From: Funneliformis mosseae
Taxonomy: Eukaryota > Glomeromycota > Glomeromycetes > Glomerales > Glomeraceae
Length of the DNA: 22,971 nt
NCBI GenBank assembly: GCA_910592005.1
Contig: CAJVPP010001084.1
Coordinates: 1-22,971 of the forward strand
Direction of reading: 5' to 3'
Below, in pieces: positions 18,413-22,971 of the stretch. Position numbers and translations under genes: made by a program. The first letter of the stretch is position 1. Each line of letters opens with the position of its first letter. Below the pieces are notes generated by a model. The model did no database searches and was not told where the DNA came from. It saw nothing but the letters and a program-made list of their open reading frames with translations.

Positions 18413-21400
18413 AAGTAACCATTTTTAATAATATATAATTTTATGTAAAAATGATGATTTGTGCAATTTATACATTACTAATAATTTAATAATAGATAAT
18501 CAAAAAATTTTTTATTATTAATAAAATTTGATTTCAGCTTTAACTTTATTTATTCAAAGTAGAGTAGAAAATAGTAGTCAAGTTCATGAATACAAAATCT
18601 GGATTTTTAGATATCAATTTTAGCTAATGGATAAGAAATTACAGATCTGTTATACGGTTAATTTGAATAACTTAAAAATTAAAAGATTATTAAATGTAAA
18701 ATAAATGACGTATTAGACTAAAAAAATAAAATAGAGTATCATTTAATTACTTATATTTAAGTCTAGTCTTTTATAATAATGTTCTGTGAGGAGTTTACAG
18801 AGATTTTATAGCTAGAAACCTTAATTTCTAGAGCAGACAGATTAAAAGATCAAATCAAAACTCCTTTGTCATTCTGTTTGAGATTTATTAAATTAATTGA
18901 ATATAAGCTTATTATTAAATAAGAAAAATATCTATGTTAAGTAACTCTAACAATGTGTTTAATTTAATTAGTATTATTTCTAAACTATTAAACTAATAAC
19001 ATTTAGCCTGTAATCAGATTCAGACACAAATAATTAGCAGAAAACTAATAGAAATAATAGAAAGCGTAAGAAAATTTTAACAAAAATTGATTTATATAAA
19101 AATAACTGATCAGTTAGTTTAATCCCAAATGCTTAAGCTATAGGTATAGAGTTATTTCAATCAATATGAATCAAATGGACAATAAAAAAGGAATATTAAG
19201 TGTTTAGTTAGAGTTTAACAAAAAAATAGTATAGAATTATGTAATTATTTTATAGGATTTGATAATTTATCTGGTACTTTTATTGTTTATTTTTCTATAT
19301 ATACAAATTATTAAGAAAGTTATAAAAAAAATAAATGAAATATAAAATAATAATCAAATAACACAACCCTATATAAATGAGATAATATAAAATAATTTAA
19401 ATATTAAAAGTAGTTGAAACTGAAAATTTATTAGAATTTTAATTAAGGATTATAATATATAAAGATGAAAAAATTATTGAATTTATTTATAAATTGATCT
19501 AAATTATTGATTTTCAAGTGATAAAATAATTTAACAATTATTAAATAAAGTATGTAATTAAATTAAAGCTTTCTTAACAAGAATATTTAATAAATATTCT
19601 TTCTTATTCTATAATAACAGATTATTGAATAACTTAAAATAGATTTAATTACATTGATATTACATATTTTTTTATTGATAATAATTTTAAAGTTTTATGA
19701 AATAATTTTATTAGTTAAATATATGTTTTATCCTTATATTATTATTAATATTTGTAGAATTATATATAAAATTATTTTTGATTGAAATCTAAATAATAAG
19801 ATTTTTATAATGATAACTGATAATAATTTAAATATAATTCAAGCTAAAAATTTAATGAGTAAATTTATATGATTACCCTATATAATACATACTCTACAAT
19901 TGGTTATAAAAGAAGCTTATTTACTATTAAAGTTTTATTTATAAGGGTTAAAAGACTTATAAATTTTTTTATAATACTTAAACAAATAAAAAGACTCAAT
20001 AAGATAAATAAAATCATTAAAATTTAATTAGTATATCTATTTAATAATATTTATTATTTAATTTAATTTTTTTAATTACAATTATAATAATTTTATAACT
20101 TTATATTTTATAAATTAATAAATTAAAAGTATTATATTTAATTATTATACTAATTTATAGTTTAAATACCTTAGTTTATAATTTAAATATAATTTTCTTT
20201 AAATTAAAAATAAAAATTAAAATATTTTATATTTTATATATTATAAAAATAACTTATTACAATTTATAATAAAATAATATAATTCTATTATTATATAAAA
20301 ATTAAAGAAAAATAATAAGATTCTTTAAATTATTGCTAATATAGAAATGTAATAAAACTTAAACTACTTTATATAATAAAAATTAAAAATTTTATTGATA
20401 TTTTAATACTTATATTGATGACTATGCTTGTAAAAAATTTTTTGATATATTTATAATAAAATTTTTCTGTATAAAATAAGATGCAAAATATATGTTATAA
20501 TATTATAAATTCTAATATATTCTTTTAATGATTCTTTATATCTTAATGAAAATCTGTTTAAATAGTGAATATCACATGGAAAAAAATATTGTCTTTATAT
20601 ACAAAATAAGTCTAAAAATATTTTGTAATTCCTGCTTTATCAGTTCTTTCTAAAAGATTATTTCAAATGCTGATAATTTAATTACAAAAACACATAATCA
20701 GTTAAACTCTAGTTGTATACATGATGCTTTTTTTTAAACATAATCTCTTAAAAATTAAATATAGCTTTGTATTATTATTAATAGTATTATACTAATATGT
20801 TCAAATATTATTTAACTAAATTAATAAAATATATATAGATCAATTTTTAGTTGATCAATTTGGGTTGGTTAATACAAAATCTGAAATCAGATATTGGTCT
20901 TTTATTAAGTAAAATATTTTCTAATTAAATCTATATAAAAATAAATTTTTCTTGATGTTGATTTAATCTCTTATTCCAACACTTATTCTATATTTGTGAA
21001 ATAGATATTAAGCAACTTGATGTGTAAATTCAATAAGAATATGTTAAATATAACTGTGTTAATAAATGATAAATAAAAAAGAATTTATAATTAAATTTTT
21101 TTTAAAGAAAATAATAAAACAGTAAGTAATTACAATTCTAGCCTAATTATATTTAAATGAATAATTTTATAATCAAAGTATTTTTTTTCGTCTTTATTTC
21201 TAAATTATTAACGTTTTTATTATATTTATATTATTAAGTCTAAAATTGAGATACATGAAATAATACTATGCTTAAGTACATGTTAAATTCTTATAAGTTT
21301 TTTTTAAAAAAAAAGTTAAGCAGAAGATCAAAATATGATTTATTAAATAAAAAAAAATTTCTAACAAATGTTTTAACATTATTTTTTTTTTAAAAAAAAA

Positions 21401-22640
21401 TTTTTCTAAAATCTTCCTTTTTTACAATAGAAAATCTGACTGCAAAATAAAATGTATGACTTCAGATTTAAGGCATGAATAGCAAAGAAATAAAGTAAAC
21501 GTAATATTTCTGATATTTTTTAAAAAAAAAATTGATAAAAAAAGTTTTTTATTTTTTATTAATTTTTTATTAAATGAAATCTAAAAATAAAATTACTATA
21601 TCTAAACTTAAATATATTGGATATTTTGATATACTAGTATAATATTAAAGTAAGCCATTTTTGAAATAAAAAAAAATACATATTTCTTTTTTGATTAATA
21701 TTCATTTTTTACCACTTTAAGTAGCACAGATCAAATTATTATAATAGTTAAAATAATAATACTATTATTTAAGTTTGTGCTTTATTATAAAAAAAAATCT
21801 ATTTACAAGGAATTTGAATTCTTTTTTTTCGCTTTTTTTTAATAATTAATCAAAAAATTGAAGTAGTATAAACAAATTATTTATGCAAATCAGTATTATT
21901 TGCTATTTAATAATACATATAATGCTAATATTTTATGAATGTATCAGTTGATTTAATGTTCAATTATCTAAAAGGTTAAAATAATAATTCAAATGCTTTA
22001 TTTAGACAAATATAATATCTAGTATTTTATTCTTTGATAAGTATTATTTTTTATGATATATTATTAAATATGAATTTGAATTGTTGAAATACAATTTGAA
22101 ATTTTTAATATAAATCTAAATACAATGTGAAATTTGTTATATAATGAGATGTAAGTCAGCTTTAACTTTTCAATAACAAATTTATTTTTATCAAATATGA
22201 AAATAACAGGCATTATTATATATAGAATAATAAGAACCTATATGTAAGCAAATAATATTAAACTTTATGAATCTCTTTTGATAAGTAGAAGAAGAAAAAG
22301 AAACAAATCTTCTATAACTACACCTTATAAAATAAAAAGCTCTACTAAAAGTTCTAAAAAAAGTAACAATCCAATCTTTTTTCAAGAATAAAAAATAACA
22401 TGTAAGATTATTGTAATCTTTCTTGTTTTACTTTTATAATGAAGGTATATAACTTACCAAAAGTTTTTATAGATGCATTTAAAATTTACTTTAAGGTTTG
22501 ATACACTATTAAAAAAGAAATTTTTGATAAATGTATTTACCATAAAATTTTATATTTAAGCTGAATATGATTGCAGATACTTTCAAATTTAGAATTACTT
22601 AAATAGTAAAATTTGTAAAAATATTTTCAATATGTTTGTT
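18413..22640. other. Very A+T-rich block 2, no gene supported
   Basis: This is like block 1: long A/T runs, few C or G, no credible frame. The short minus-strand frame at 22191-22385 is Phe/Ile/Tyr-rich random-looking text. A patch with more C/G at about 18540-18900 (for example CTCCTTTGTCATTCTGTTTG) may be an old transposon gene but is too decayed to name. Small hairpins such as CTAGAAA/TTTCTAG (18812-18831) and GATCAA/TTGATC (about 20838-20856) occur. Confidence 0.6.
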
Positions 22641-22658
22641 TTTAAGAAAGGTTTCACT

Positions 22659-22736
22659 TTTATTTTATCACATAAATTTTCATCTCCTTTATTTTATCAT
22701 ATATATTTTCATCTCCTTTATTTTATCATGTATTTC
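22659..22736. repeat. 29-bp minisatellite, about 2.7 copies
   Basis: Units at 22659-22687 and 22688-22716 read TTTATTTTATCA followed by a TATAWATTTTCATCTCC segment, with a third partial unit to 22736. Full units differ at only a few positions, so the array is young or is kept homogeneous, in contrast to the decayed DNA around it. Confidence 0.92.
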
Positions 22737-22851
22737 TTTTGATAATGAATAATGGTTTTAATATTAAATTCAATATATAATAAGAAATGGATATAAATTT
22801 GCATTAATTAATTTCATTTTCAAATATTCCTTATTTATTTGTTTGTGCTAG

Positions 22852-22971
22852 CTTGCAACTGTTAGTCGCAAATCGTACTGCGCCTCTGATGACCTCACAA
22901 CCAACGAAATGTTACCGATGAATACGATGGGTATGAAAACGACGAAAGCTCAATTTGATCGCTGGATCAAT
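22852..22971 (+). CDS. Partial coding sequence cut by the window edge
   Basis: After TAG (22849-22851), a frame stays open for 40 codons to the last base: TVSRKSYCASDDLTTNEMLP, then MNTMGMKTTKAQFDRWIN. From TTNEM on, the DNA is identical to the minus-strand pseudogene near 14.1 kb. Before it the two copies are unrelated. The frame begins where the A+T-rich block gives way to balanced sequence. CTAG or TTAG just upstream could be a splice acceptor, so this may be an internal exon, or the start may be the Met at 22909. I do not recognise the family. Whether this copy is intact depends on sequence beyond the window. Confidence 0.45.
22895..22971 (+). repeat. 77-bp perfect inverted duplicate, copy 2 (cut)
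   Basis: This is the exact reverse complement of 14033-14109, with no mismatch over all 77 available bases. The two copies are 8.8 kb apart and point toward each other in coding sense (plus here, minus there). The right end is the window limit, so the duplication probably continues. Confidence 0.97.

Noticed and set aside
18779..18922. 48-codon plus-strand stretch with one internal TAG
   Set aside because: Somewhat protein-like (ISRADRLKDQIKTPLSF) but short, broken, in very A+T-rich DNA and without a recognisable family.
22191..22385. 64-codon minus-strand frame
   Set aside because: Phe/Tyr/Ile/Ser text typical of random A+T-rich sequence; no hydrophobic pattern or domain supports it.
1..22971. 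tRNA, rRNA, CRISPR, bacterial promoters or operons
   Set aside because: I scanned for T-loop-like GTTCGA boxes, rRNA-like blocks and regular spacer arrays and found none; the sequence has eukaryotic character throughout.

Overview
The window looks like nuclear DNA of a filamentous fungus. The best guess is an arbuscular mycorrhizal fungus (Glomeromycotina, Rhizophagus-like). The reasons are very high A+T, almost no long open frames, a decayed protein-kinase/Sel1-repeat gene of the type hugely expanded in those fungi (kinase motif YADGGNL), an HMG-box relic (NAFMIYRK), and Tc1/mariner-type transposons. The species call is inference: no rRNA or other marker gene is present.

The layout is patchy. 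Two very A+T-rich blocks (about 2.1-9.2 kb and 17.5-22.8 kb) hold no intact gene and contain decayed, nested inverted-repeat elements. A more balanced island (about 9.2-15.8 kb) holds nearly all the protein-like sequence. From left to right: a three-copy 150-bp tandem repeat carrying hairpins (540-930); a 16-bp perfect hairpin (975-1016); an unrecognised decayed exon on the minus strand (1758-2117); A+T-rich block 1, with a 1.27-kb foldback element (6150-7418) whose loop carries a 157-bp mariner-like MITE (6531-6687), bracketed by degenerate direct repeats; a possible coding remnant with an in-frame 60-bp duplication (9226-9504); an HMG-box pseudogene (10380-10808, minus); a kinase-Sel1 pseudogene (11214-12153, plus); a G+C-rich palindromic island (13441-13544); a plus-strand coding remnant (13544-13796); a large decayed gene on the minus strand (13876-14512), of which 77 bp recurs perfectly and inverted at the right edge of the window (22895-22971); a 45-codon fragment (14761-14898); one apparently intact small gene (15519-15701, minus); a complete but dead 1622-bp Tc1-like transposon (15854-17475); a 355-bp MITE (17716-18070); another inverted-repeat element (18213-18360); A+T-rich block 2; a 29-bp minisatellite (22659-22736); and a partial coding sequence at the edge.

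The only gene that looks functional is the small one at 15519-15701. It encodes a 60-residue secreted peptide precursor: signal peptide, an internal 15-residue repeat, a Lys-Arg processing site and a 17-residue tail with two cysteines, with a TATA box 35 bp upstream. The rest is a record of gene and transposon decay. Most in-frame stops are codons that a single transition could make from Trp, Arg or Gln, so C-to-T/G-to-A mutation is a likely driver of both the decay and the A+T-rich blocks. No operon-like or pathway-like cooperation between genes is visible.
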